The translations under genes were made by a program, and so were the position numbers. From Porogramme epimiltina (taxonomy: Eukaryota; Basidiomycota; Agaricomycetes; Polyporales; Polyporaceae), in NCBI GenBank assembly GCA_900155495.1, contig FTLJ01000565.1, forward strand, positions 1-14,420: 14,420 bases of DNA, written 5' to 3'. Under the pieces are notes generated by a model, which saw only the letters and a program-made list of their open reading frames with translations, was not told the origin of the DNA and ran no database searches. Below are positions 1 through 8,860 of this stretch, in pieces. How positions within the stretch are numbered: the first letter of the stretch is position 1; each line of letters begins with the position of its first letter.

Positions 1-7
1 GTGACCG

Positions 8-22
8 CCCGCCTTCGGCGGG
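8..22. repeat. Small perfect hairpin, 6-bp stem
   Basis: The arms cccgcc (8-13) and ggcggg (17-22) are perfectly complementary around a 3-nt ttc loop. The stem is all G/C. Nothing next to it suggests a function. Confidence 0.4.
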
Positions 23-90
23 ATTAGTGAGTTTGGACGTATCAGGCTTGCTACATGGAGACGGGTACACGAGAGAGTACTTGAGGGGAA

Positions 91-115
91 GACGGTGTGT
101 GGTATTGACACCGTC
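91..115. repeat. Inverted repeat, 8-bp perfect stem
   Basis: The arms gacggtgt (91-98) and acaccgtc (108-115) are perfect reverse complements separated by 9 nt. It could be a dyad-symmetric protein binding site or an RNA hairpin, but no gene start is visible beside it. Confidence 0.4.
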
Positions 116-788
116 AAGGGAAGAAACTGTCACGTTGCTACGTACGGAGGAGATCAGGCCTACCGCACGCCGTTTGAAGGGACTGCTAAACGCACCATAG
201 GAGCATTCCCTAACTACAATGTACAAGCATCTCACGTGCTATAGGCCATTGAAACCATGGCATTGTGGCGTTGAATGAAACCAAGAAATGAGCATGGCTG
301 CAGTGAGAGGTTCGCGCGTGGCTGAGAGGGATGAAAGAGAGCCGCCAGTGGCAGAGGTAAAGAGTAAACGGTGCTCCGGTGCTCGGGTCGGCATCATGTG
401 GAAAGGCGTCAGGTACCAAATATTTCCGGATTAAGGTATCAGCCGGGCCAGACGCCTTTGCCCGCGGCCAAGTCTGCCAATGCTCGAGCTTGCGAGGACC
501 TGAATTCCTACTAATTCACAAGCATCCTTGAAATGGGGATACGACACGCTGGTTTCTGGCCCCGATTCGTCTCGAAAAAAGAAATAAAGATATAATTATA
601 ATCCTGCACATACGTTTAACTTCCCAAGTACCCCTATGAGTTACCACCTGAACGAGTCCACAAAAGTACCCGAACGTACACAGCGCCCACAGCACCACCC
701 TAGGTTCCTCACTGGCCCGAGGAGTGCATGCTGCTTGTACTTCAGCCATCCCTCGGGGTGGGGGGGTTCGCGATCATCATCAACATCC

Positions 789-2762
789 CTAGACCCTGGC
801 ATCACTGCCAGCCCCCGACCTCGCTCCCGTTTCGCTCTCAGGAGACCACGCCGAGCGTACATTGGGCGAACCCACGTCCCGCCCGCCGAACAAGCTCGGG
901 CTCCACAGAGGACGCGACTCGAGTGCGCGCCGCTCCAGGATCGTCGACGCCGTCGTCCACGGCCCGCCCTTCGGCACCGGCTCGGCGGACACGACCACGG
1001 GCGTCGCGATCGGCATCAGCCCCGACGCCGGGGCCGACGTTGAGGCGGAGAGCTGGGGCGGGGTGCGTGCGTCTGCGTCGCCGCCCTCGACCTGCACGCG
1101 CGGGATGTCGATCTGGAGCGGCTGCGGGCCCGGGCGCATCCCGGGTTGTGCCTCCGCCACTGGGGGCGGCGCAGCGGGGCCCTCTGCGCTGCCCACGTCG
1201 GCTGCTGTGTAGGCCGACTCGCTCGAGGCGGGCGAGCGCGGCGACGCCGCGCTCTCCTCCCACACGCGCGTGCGCGCCCCGGCTCCGTTCCCCATCCCGA
1301 GCGCCCGCCACCGCCCCGTGGCATCTGCCTCTTCGGTCGCCGGCGAGAGCCCGGGCACGCTCGCCATGGAGGAGGCCGTCACGCGGCGCGCGGAGACGCC
1401 TGGGACGACGAAGGGGGAGATCGGGGAGTGGGGGGCGAGCGTGAACGTCGACATTGGGGAGGAGTGCGTCGCGGGTGTGGGCGCGAGCGCGAGCATGCTT
1501 GAGGATGGCGTGGAGGGCGGGCGTGGGAGGGGGCGGGTGGACGAGGTGGAGCTGGGGGTCGGGCTGCGGTCGAGCGGGAGCGCGGGTGGGACGTGTTTGG
1601 CTTTCTTGGGAGGGGTGGGAGGTGGAGATGACGCTGCGGGGACGGAGAGGGTTGCGGAGGAGGGTGTAGAGGGGGATGGGGAGAAAGGAGGCAGGACGAC
1701 CGGTTCGGGAACGGGCAGAGAGCGCGCGAGCAGGTTGAAACCTGGGGGTGGCTGCGATCGCGCGGTCGGCTCGGAATCTTTACCCTGTGGTAGCGTCGTA
1801 GTACTGGCCGTGCCGAGCTTATGCGCCTCTTTCTCCCCCTTCTCAGAATGCGCGGTCAAGCTTTGAGCTGCCCGACGGAGGGCTTTGGAGCGTCGACGAG
1901 CGTAGTAAAAGACGGCGAACGCGAGGAGCACGATAAAGAGTGTACCGAGCACCGCAGAGAGCGCGACAATAGTTGTGTTCTTGATGCGATGGGAAGGGGG
2001 TGAGGAAGTGGCGGCGGCACTCAAGACGTGTGTGCCCGCTGTAATTAATGGTGTGGCGGCGGTGGAAACTGGATGCGACCCGTGGGATGGGTCGTCATTA
2101 GATGAAACATCGCGTCTACGAAACCTTATTGAACAATCGGGTCCCATATAACAATGAAGATGCTCACGATATCACGATGTAATCAAGCAGCGCAAGAGCT
2201 GTGTGCTCGCCAGCCCCGTCGTCCGTCAGCATGAATGTATGTTGACCAGCCGGCATGGTCTCGTTGACGTAGACAGGCACGTTGTACAGGTATGTTGCGT
2301 TTGTATCCAGAGGGAGCTGGAAAGTTCCCATCTGCTGGCCGTCGATGGCGAATGAGAGGCCGGTGCTCGCAATGGGGTCCGTTGACGCGTTCGCGATGAC
2401 GCAGTACACGTATATGCGTTCGCCTTTGCGAGGCGAGGGGGGGACGCGTTAATGTAGCTCTGCGGAGCAAACGGATGAACGCACTCACCCTCGAAGGTTA
2501 AGCTTGCAGTCGACGGGCTGCCTGTTCGGCCGGCGGTGTGCAAAGTGCCGTTGTATACGCGACGGATGTCCAACCCCCTGTCATCCTGTCCGGACGACCA
2601 CGCTCCTCCAGGTTCGTACACAATCTGGAGTCCATCGGTGGTGGCACCCGAGTCGTCGACTGTGAAGTTGGTTGGCAAAGCAAAAGAGGGTGCCCAGAGA
2701 GAAGAAAGGTAAAGAAGGGACGCAAGGAGCGGAAGGGCTGAATGGGAAGATGAAGAAGGCAT
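789..2762 (-). CDS. Single-pass membrane protein with small glycosylated ectodomain and Ser/Pro-rich tail
   Basis: Three exons read 2762-2489, 2423-2168 and 2115-789. The introns are 2424-2488 (GTGAGT...AAAG, 65 nt) and 2116-2167 (GTGAGC...GTAG, 52 nt). The spliced length is 1857 nt, giving 618 residues. Residues 1-28 form a signal peptide with likely cleavage after APSFA. The ectodomain (about 29-177) starts NFTVDDSG, contains a YVYCVIANAST strand motif that is created exactly by the first splice, ends at LLDYIVIS, and carries five N-glycosylation sequons (NFT, NGT, NAS, NAT, NET). A membrane helix spans about 225-248, followed by ARRRSK as a stop-transfer signal. The remaining ~365 residues are low-complexity Ser/Pro/Ala-rich, probably disordered and cytoplasmic. 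I recognise the layout as a common, functionally unassigned basidiomycete surface-protein family. A role as sensor or wall-anchoring protein is only inference. The start is the ATG directly before the signal peptide; an open frame extends upstream but would bury that peptide. Confidence 0.86.
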
Positions 2763-4738
2763 CGTCGACGCCTTACGACAAGAAGTCGCGGAAGAAGTGG
2801 AGAGGCGAAAGGGGGAGGTCGGGAGAGCCTGAAAACATCGAAAGAGAGCACACCCTAGACAGGCCTGGGACGGCGGCGAAAAAATAGAACCACGGTCCAT
2901 CACGGGCGGGATGAATGAGCAGACTTCGATCTGCGCAGTGTTGATGATGGTGCTTGTCGTGGACTTGTGATCCGTCGGTCACTCCCCAAGTTCTTTCCGC
3001 CCTCGATGAATGCAGTCCGGTGACGTATGCATGTGGTGTTCGAAGTCTGACGATGAATGGCCGGTGAGGATACGGGAGGGTGTTGAGAATGAGGAGCGAA
3101 AGCGGGATCACATGGCCAGAATGAAACTCACAAGCTTTTTCTGAGCTGACAGGTCCTCTTCGCTAGCCGGACGGCACGCGCGGATACCAGTGCATTTTGA
3201 TGAACGGCGAAGGGAGATGCTCGGCGTGTCTGGCCCCAAACATTAGTCAATGGTAGAGCGGTGCTCGGCGTTGAGAACGGTCTCGAGCTCTCGGCTCATC
3301 TTGGGTTGCAAGGGAATAGCGAAAGACATCCGAAAAAGAGGGTGAATGGGGCCTTGTATGTCAGAGGATAGCGCGGAGTAGCATCTCTGGTACTGGGGAA
3401 TATCACGGACATAGGCTACCGGCAGGGAGAGATGTCGATGAAAGCTTATTCTGCGCGGGCGCCTATGTATGTAGTAAGTGCACGTGCCAGGGCGCTCTCG
3501 GGAGTCGGCGCGCTGCGTTCGGCATCGGTCCTCCCACCCGGCGTTGAAGGGCGTTGATTTGCCTTTAGCTCTTGGAAGTGCCCTCTTCATTTCTGCTAGT
3601 CTCACAAGTGCCCGTTGTGCCCTACCTCCAACCCGTCATCCCTTCAACGACACTTCCCGCGACACACTTCCGACTTGTAATCCTGGAAGAGTTTTCTCCA
3701 TGATTTCGGAAGCGAGACCTAGGACATGGACGAAAGTGCGCATCTTAAACTCTTTTTACACTACCTACAACTCACGTCCTTGTGACTACCAGCTGGGAAT
3801 ACGCGTTATAGGCACATAGCCCATTTTTATCCGTGATCATTGCAGACCTGGTCGGAGGGTAACGAGACATCGAGGAAAGGAATGCGTAAGTCACTATCAA
3901 TGTTGTCTTGCTGCTATCCCTTCCTTGATGTTAAACGCGGTCCTTGTCATCGATCTTAAGCACCACCCAACAGTCCTTCATGAACAGGCTTGCCGACATG
4001 AAATACCTCATCGTCGACCCACAGAATGTAGGCACCGCTTCATTCAATCGTGCGGTCCTCAGCCAGCCTCTGGTCGAACCTTTCAACTGTCGGGTCAACG
4101 CCTTGTAGCGCTGCGGGTCCTGCGGGAGAGAAGCAAGGTTCGCGGGATACTGGAGGCATTGAAGGTATATGGCCTTCATGTGCGCTGGATGGAATTGCCT
4201 AGACCCCACACCGCCTCGCCATCAACGAGACATGGAAGTACGTCAGTCACGTTGTCACTCGAGTGTATCATACAGCGCTGATCGCGCTTCGAGTGCAGGG
4301 GATCCCCAACGTGGTCGTTAGTTGGTCGAATCCACGATGAGTTACTCGTAGGCTATGCAGTAATATACTGTGTCTCTTGCCTTCCTAGTCTCGGAATGAG
4401 CATCCTTATGTGACTATTTACATGAAACCCGCCCGTAATAAACCTTCAACACGTGTGTAATAGGATCACAAGCTGTCAATGACCGATGTCAGTGCGGTCG
4501 CATCATTCACAGACATGTCAAACTGCTCAATCAGGACAACGTGCCTTACCAGGTTCGGAAGGTCGTTCCTACGCGACTCGTGACGACGCCGTTGGTGTCC
4601 TATGCCCACCCTTTCTGCGGGGACTTGGCTCTTCAACTTGTCGTTCCCGCTGTGCGTACCAACTCGCTTTCCTCGAGGATCTGGACATCTCAAGTCGTTT
4701 ATCGGCTAGAGAGAGCCTTACACTGAGATACGCGATAC
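2763..4738. other. Divergent intergenic spacer, no gene recognised
   Basis: This spacer separates the starts of the minus-strand membrane-protein gene and the plus-strand F-box gene and should hold both promoters. On the minus strand the sequence just upstream of 2762 is pyrimidine-rich, as is common in fungal 5' leaders. Several short open frames occur, but none shows a known domain. The least random is a 92-codon minus-strand frame at 3931-4209 with a stretch reading LQCLQYPANLASLPQDPQRY; I cannot assign it to a family or join it to other exons. Another stretch, 4480-4738, has open frames on both strands and may be the untranslated first exon of the F-box gene. Confidence 0.5.
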
Positions 4739-4817
4739 GTAAGTGTCACTGGTCAGGACAGTGTGGCTCCTCGCCTGGACTTCACCTAATTAACATCCGT
4801 TTTTATCATTATCGCAG
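4739..4817 (+). other. Probable 5'-UTR intron of the F-box gene
   Basis: A strong donor (GTAAGT at 4739) and a pyrimidine-preceded acceptor (CGCAG ending at 4817) bound a 79-nt interval containing the branch-like sequence CTAAT. The acceptor lies 24 nt before the ATG at 4842. An in-frame TAG at 4830-4832 lies between acceptor and ATG, so an upstream exon cannot extend the protein in this frame. The intron is therefore most likely in the 5' leader. Transcript evidence is lacking. Confidence 0.5.
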
Positions 4818-4841
4818 TATCTCATCATATAGCCTGCCCAC

Positions 4842-6501
4842 ATGCCGGACTCTTTCGAGATCCCTGTCGAGAAGCGCCCTCATACGGCTATCCGCTTCCC
4901 AGGTCCCAGACTCCCAAGAGAGCTTTGCGACCACGTTATCGACGCTCTTGGCCCCAAAGCCGATAGCTACTACGTCGGCGAACAGCAGCTACAAACTCTT
5001 CGACAGTGCACTCTGGTCTGCCGGGAATGGCGGCCGCGAGCACAGTTCTGGCTCTTCAAGCACATCACTATACAGCGTCCATCATCCCTGCAGAATTTCC
5101 TCAACGCACACCACGACGGAGACGCCATTTTAGCCCGGGTACATTCCCTTCGCGTAACAAATGCGCACATGGCACAGAGTCCGCTCTCCGTACTTGCAAC
5201 GCCCCTTGGACGGCGACTCTCGTCCCTTCGCACATTGTGCATCACACCAGGATACTGGCCGAAAGACAAAAACAGACCAATTCATATCCATCCCGTTGCT
5301 CTGCGTCTATACACCCCTCTTACTTACCTCGCTGCGTTATGTTTAGAAAATGCCTATTTTTCGAGCTTCGCGGACCTTGGCCGTCTGTTATCCCATTGCG
5401 CCAGAATCGAGTGCCTGATGCTATTCGATATAGATTGTCCGCCGGACAGACCCGGGCTCGCTCCTGGCTGCATGCGAAGCGATTTCGGAAGATCCATGTC
5501 CACATTCCTCCCTAACTTAAGAGACCTCGTAGTGCGTAGACCTCTTCATTAGACGTCGTCGCGCTTGAATGCTAACGGATGCAGCTTACTTCAACTACAG
5601 GTCACGGGAATAAGCAATGTTCACCTTCACAAGATATTGTCTCACCTTCCCCCGGATGGGCTCCAGCGTCTCAACATGCCATTGCGCCAGGACGATCCAA
5701 CGCTGCCAGGTACGTTGTGAAGCCATAGGGCTTAGAACAGCCAAATATGCTGACTAGAACGCTGGTTTCTATAGTATCTCAGCTCGCTGTTACTCTCAAC
5801 CAATTTACGAATCTCCGTGGTCTCGAAATTGCAGGGATATATCATCGTCACGACGACAGATACGCATACGCCGACAGCAGGGTCTCGCGTGACCTACGTG
5901 AGATCCTGAAGTCGTGGGCTCGATCCACGGCGGTCCGCCGCCTTGATCTGCAGTTCAGGGATATCGAAAATCTTAGTCGCCCGTCATTGTATCGACGGAA
6001 TATGCTGGAGGATATACGTCAGCTTGGGGCGATCACAGAGGAACTTTGTTCAGGTAAATCGCGGATAATCATACTCTTGCTGCTCGGATAGAAACTCACT
6101 AGGTGATGTTGCGCAGGAGAACCTATGACATATTTGAATATCGAACTGTGGTGGACATCCAGGAAAGAGGAAGAGAGAAAGGATCAGCTAGTATCGGAAC
6201 TCGCGGAGTATTTTCCGACGGCGTCCAAAGAGGGACGAGTGACATTTCAGATCAGTGAGCGTTCTGTCACGTCCCGCCCTATGACAAAACGTTATTCAAT
6301 TGACTCTGCCATTCCATCCAAACTTCGCCAGATTACGATTCAAGATGGACCGAGCAGGAATATGACGACGATATGTCGGATGTTGGTTCACACATCACCG
6401 ACGGAATCCTCGCGTACTCTGAGCCTTCCTCACCTGGTAGTGATTACTCTGACTCGGAGTTGGGCACTGACTTAGAGGCAGAGCTATCGGAGGTGGAGTG
6501 A
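4842..6501 (+). CDS. F-box protein with leucine-rich body and acidic C-terminal tail
   Basis: Five exons read 4842-5531, 5601-5709, 5775-6053, 6117-6254 and 6332-6501. The introns are 69, 65, 63 and 77 nt with donors GTGCGT, GTACGT, GTAAAT and GTGAGC, all ending in AG. The total is 1386 nt, 461 residues. The F-box-like segment is at about residues 23-73: RLPRELCDHVIDAL, a polar insert, then TLRQCTLVCREWRPRAQFW. The middle part has spaced leucine patterns such as LPNLRDLVVTGI and FTNLRGLEIAGI, as in basidiomycete F-box/LRR proteins. The last exon (about 406-461) is rich in Asp, Glu and Ser and ends LEAELSEVE, a tail seen in this family. By family, the F-box would bind Skp1 in an SCF ubiquitin ligase and the rest would choose the target; the target is unknown. 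The ATG at 4842 follows an in-frame TAG 12 nt upstream. The first splice restores the frame that otherwise stops just after RRPLH. Confidence 0.87.
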
Positions 6502-7023
6502 AGGGCCAGCGTTGGTGTCAAATTTTGACAGGATGAGAAGAGATGCGGGGTACCTTGAAGTATTGTCTCGTATATACACGGAAGTGACTCCAATCGGCCT
6601 ATTTATGAGTATCATCTATCTAGTAACTGCGGTATCCTCTTGTTGTACGATAGCGGGATGTGATGGAAGTCACTGTGTGAACAGATGCTATACGTTATAG
6701 GGCCATTTTGATGACCAACGCCGAGGGCGAAAGGAGTAATCCAAGCTTTGGAACGAGGGGACGCTCATACTTGGTCTTGCATTGAGGGGGATCCACCGTT
6801 GACTCTCAACTTTGCGCTCCAGCATATATGCACAGGAAGTGGAGACATCGCGTCGCGACGATACCACTCCCAAACAAAACTGGCAATGTCAATGCGATAG
6901 ATTGTGGGAGCACATGCTACATTGCCGCAACACACGCGCTCATACGCAGCCAAAGTCCTCTCGTAAAGTGTCCAATACCAAATCCAAGTCCGTAGTGTTC
7001 AAAGTAGTGCTTCACCCAAGCAT
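6502..7023. other. Convergent spacer between two 3' ends
   Basis: The F-box gene ends at 6501 on the plus strand and the Gas1-like gene ends at 7024 on the minus strand, so this 522-nt stretch holds both 3' UTRs. No clear coding frame and no unambiguous polyadenylation signal is visible on either strand. Confidence 0.6.
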
Positions 7024-8189
7024 CTACGCAGCAGCGCGGTGGGCGGCGCGGCGCGCGGCGACCGCCGCACGGGTACCCTATAGGTTCGCCGTCGGAAGTC
7101 AGTAACTGATATAGATACGAGGAGGCGGAATGACGTACGACCGCGCGAGAGTCCAGGTGCTGGTCGCGGATGAACCTAGCGAGCTTGCCTGCCTTCGCCT
7201 TCGTCGTCTTCGCGCCCGTGTTCGCCGTCCCAGCAGCCGCGGTGCCGGTCGAGGCGGCGGCTGCACCCGTCGAGGCGCTGTCGGTCCCGGTAGATGCACT
7301 GTCAGTGCCGGTCGAGGCGCTATCCGTGCCGGTCGAGGCAGACGACGAGCTGTCGGTGTCCGTAGAGGTGCTGTCGGTGCTGGTGGAAACGCTATCGGTG
7401 CTGGTGGAAGCGCTAGCGGTGTCGGTCGAGGTGCTGTCGGTGTCGGACGCGCTATCCGTGCTCGTCGACGCGCTGGCGGTGCTCGTCGCGCTAGCGTCCG
7501 TGTCCGTCGAGGCGGCGTCCGTGCTCGTCGCGGAGTCCGAGGTGTCCGTGTCCGTCGCGGTGCTGTTCGAGCCCTGCGAGACGGCGATGCAGTTGCCGAA
7601 GCCGCTCGCGCTGGTGAACGACACGAGGCACTTGTTGCCTGTCGACCCGCCCGTGCACGTCATCCCCGCCGGGAGCTGGACGGTGAGCTGCTCACTGCCG
7701 AGCTGCCTTGGGGCCTGTAGGGAGGAGGTGAGTGGGAATATAATTATAATGTCAGGGATTTAGACGAAGAGCTTACCCGCTCGCCGTTCTGAATCATCGT
7801 CGCGGCGACGAAGGACGCGGGGTTGCCCGTTCCCGTGGGGTCCACCAGGGCGGTCATCTGGCGGGAGCCGTCAAGCAAGCTGTTTCAGTCATCGAGAGAT
7901 GTCAGTAGGAGGTTCAGCGGAGTAAGGTGCGACCGTACCGGTTGAAGTTCGTCACCGTGGCGGAGAAGGTGTTCGTGTCGTCGGCAGCGATGGGCTCGGT
8001 GGTGTCGAATGTGGACGCGACGTCGGTCTTGCCGCACGGGGTGGTGTTCTTGCGCGGACGCTGGGCGTCGGCACGGATGGGCGCACCCTGCACGCCGAGC
8101 GCGGGGCTGACGACGGCATGTGCGGAAGCATCGAGCGCTAGGCTCGCGACGAGGCAGGCGGCGGCGAGGAGGGACTTGGAGAAGAACAT
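7024..8189 (-). CDS. Secreted Egh16/Gas1-like (GEGP, DUF3129-type) protein
   Basis: Four exons read 8189-7939, 7879-7777, 7714-7139 and 7077-7024. The introns are 59, 62 and 61 nt (donors GTACGG, GTAAGC, GTACGT; acceptors CAG, CAG, TAG). The total is 984 nt, 327 residues. Residues 1-23 form a signal peptide (MFFSKSLLAAACLVASLALD then ASA), so the mature chain should begin HAVVSPALGVQGAPIR. The core has RPRKNTTPCGK (C52), VTNFNRLLDGSRQ across the first splice, and TCTGGSTGNKC with C138, C147 and C160. This pattern matches fungal Gas1/MAS3/Egh16-like secreted proteins, known from appressoria in Magnaporthe and Blumeria and expanded in saprotrophic basidiomycetes, whose biochemical role is unsettled. 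Residues 167-278 are a Ser/Thr/Asp repeat tail, probably O-mannosylated. The C-terminus (GTRAAVAARRAAHRAAA) comes from a tiny 54-nt last exon, is basic, and lacks the hydrophobic end of a GPI signal. It is probably extracellular or wall-associated. Confidence 0.9.
7235..7570 (-). repeat. Degenerate tandem repeat coding for Ser/Thr/Asp tail
   Basis: The third exon of the Gas1-like gene carries imperfect short repeats that encode motifs such as STDTDS, STSTDSAS and consecutive STGTDSA units. On the plus strand it appears as repeated variants of gtcggtgctggtggaa and gtcggtcgaggc. Read antisense, it gives long Val/Ala-rich open frames that are not genes. Such repeats usually vary in copy number between strains. 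Confidence 0.8.
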
Positions 8190-8422
8190 CGTGGTGTGCG
8201 AGCGCTGGGCTTCGGAGGGAGGTCGATAGACGTGTGGTGGGGACGACGAGGAACGAGCGGCGGGATCGTGAAGACGAAGAGGTTGAGGCGTCGGCGTGGG
8301 GAGGAAGCGAGGAAGGACTACGAGGTATTGACAGACTAAGGCTGCGAAGAGGATCCGGCCTCGGTGCGTTGCACAAGTGAACTTGAAGGGGGGACTGGGG
8401 AGCCTTGTCCTCGGCGAGATGG

Positions 8423-8429
8423 TTTTATA
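8423..8429 (-). promoter_or_regulatory. TATA box candidate of the Gas1-like gene
   Basis: The minus strand reads TATAAAA here, about 235 nt upstream of the ATG at 8189. Initiation some 30 nt downstream would give a leader of about 200 nt. It is a perfect consensus in otherwise GC-rich sequence on the correct strand, but no transcript start is known. Confidence 0.55.
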
Positions 8430-8860
8430 TCTCGGTGTGCCCTTCCAGTTTGCTATGCGACCGTTCTACCGTTGTTCTGTGATCACCCCCATGAGGTAAA
8501 GGCCAGGTCGTTCGGGACGCTTGTCTCCGAGGGGCTAACGGCAGTGTTGGGAAGTGGTCCAAGGAGAGACAGCCGCACCCCATTGGCGCGTTAGCGACTC
8601 AATGCATTGAAGGTTTGCTCGCGGGCCTTCCCTGCTCCGCTTCCTGGCGGAATGGGGACCTAAAATGATGGTATCCCACAGCCAGTTAGCCCTTGGAGTC
8701 GGAATTGCAACGATGTGGACCGGTCGTAGGCAACCAGGTTCCTCACCTGACTGGTGTATTATTATCGACCTCCTGTTGGAAGGCTGGAAGATGGCCAGTG
8801 CAGGAGTGCTCGTGCTGGGTGACATGCTCGTCGAAGGCTACCGTCAGTAGACAGTCAGTT
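8430..8860. other. Intergenic stretch upstream of the Gas1-like gene
   Basis: I see no supported gene here. A short plus-strand frame at 8665-8850 and overlapping minus-strand frames have no recognisable domain. Upstream regulatory sequence of the Gas1-like gene probably lies in this stretch. Confidence 0.45.

Larger units (their letters stand above)
1..788. other. Left flank, no gene recognised
   Basis: This stretch lies downstream of the stop codon of the membrane-protein gene on the minus strand. Short open frames occur on both strands, but none has a recognisable domain, a convincing start context or consistent splice sites. It probably contains the 3' UTR of that gene near its right end. 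An A/T-rich patch around 575-605, including the 10-bp palindrome tataattata at 591-600, stands out from the GC-rich surroundings and may belong to the 3'-end region, although I see no clean AATAAA on the minus strand. Confidence 0.5.

Noticed and set aside
728..1866. Long Arg/Pro- and Gly/Glu-rich plus-strand open frames (728-1444, 1270-1866)
   Set aside because: They are antisense shadows of the GC-rich, Ser/Pro-rich tail exon of the membrane-protein gene, with no domain and extreme composition.
2226..2480. Read-through of the first exon of the membrane-protein gene to a stop at 2226
   Set aside because: It runs through the GTGAGT donor into intron sequence. Splicing to 2423 restores the family's YVYC strand and the correct frame.
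3243..3819. Overlapping minus and plus frames (3243-3605, 3478-3819)
   Set aside because: Neither shows a domain, signal, start context or splice partner. They are compatible with chance in a long spacer.
4318..4335. tRNA B-box-like sequence (ttggtcgaatcc)
   Set aside because: It misses the consensus and no A box, acceptor stem or cloverleaf can be drawn around it.
7130..7763. Two overlapping plus-strand frames rich in Val/Ala or Arg/Gly
   Set aside because: They are antisense readings of the Ser/Thr/Asp repeat exon of the Gas1-like gene, and their periodicity is that of the repeat.
8100..8189. Calling the Gas1-like protein a lytic polysaccharide monooxygenase
   Set aside because: Only the N-terminal histidine fits. 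The core has no second histidine for a copper brace and the motifs match the Egh16/Gas1 family.
7885..8376. A 163-codon minus-strand frame overlapping the first exon of the Gas1-like gene
   Set aside because: It starts at TTG rather than ATG, is Arg/Ser/Pro-rich, and competes with a frame carrying a signal peptide and family motifs.
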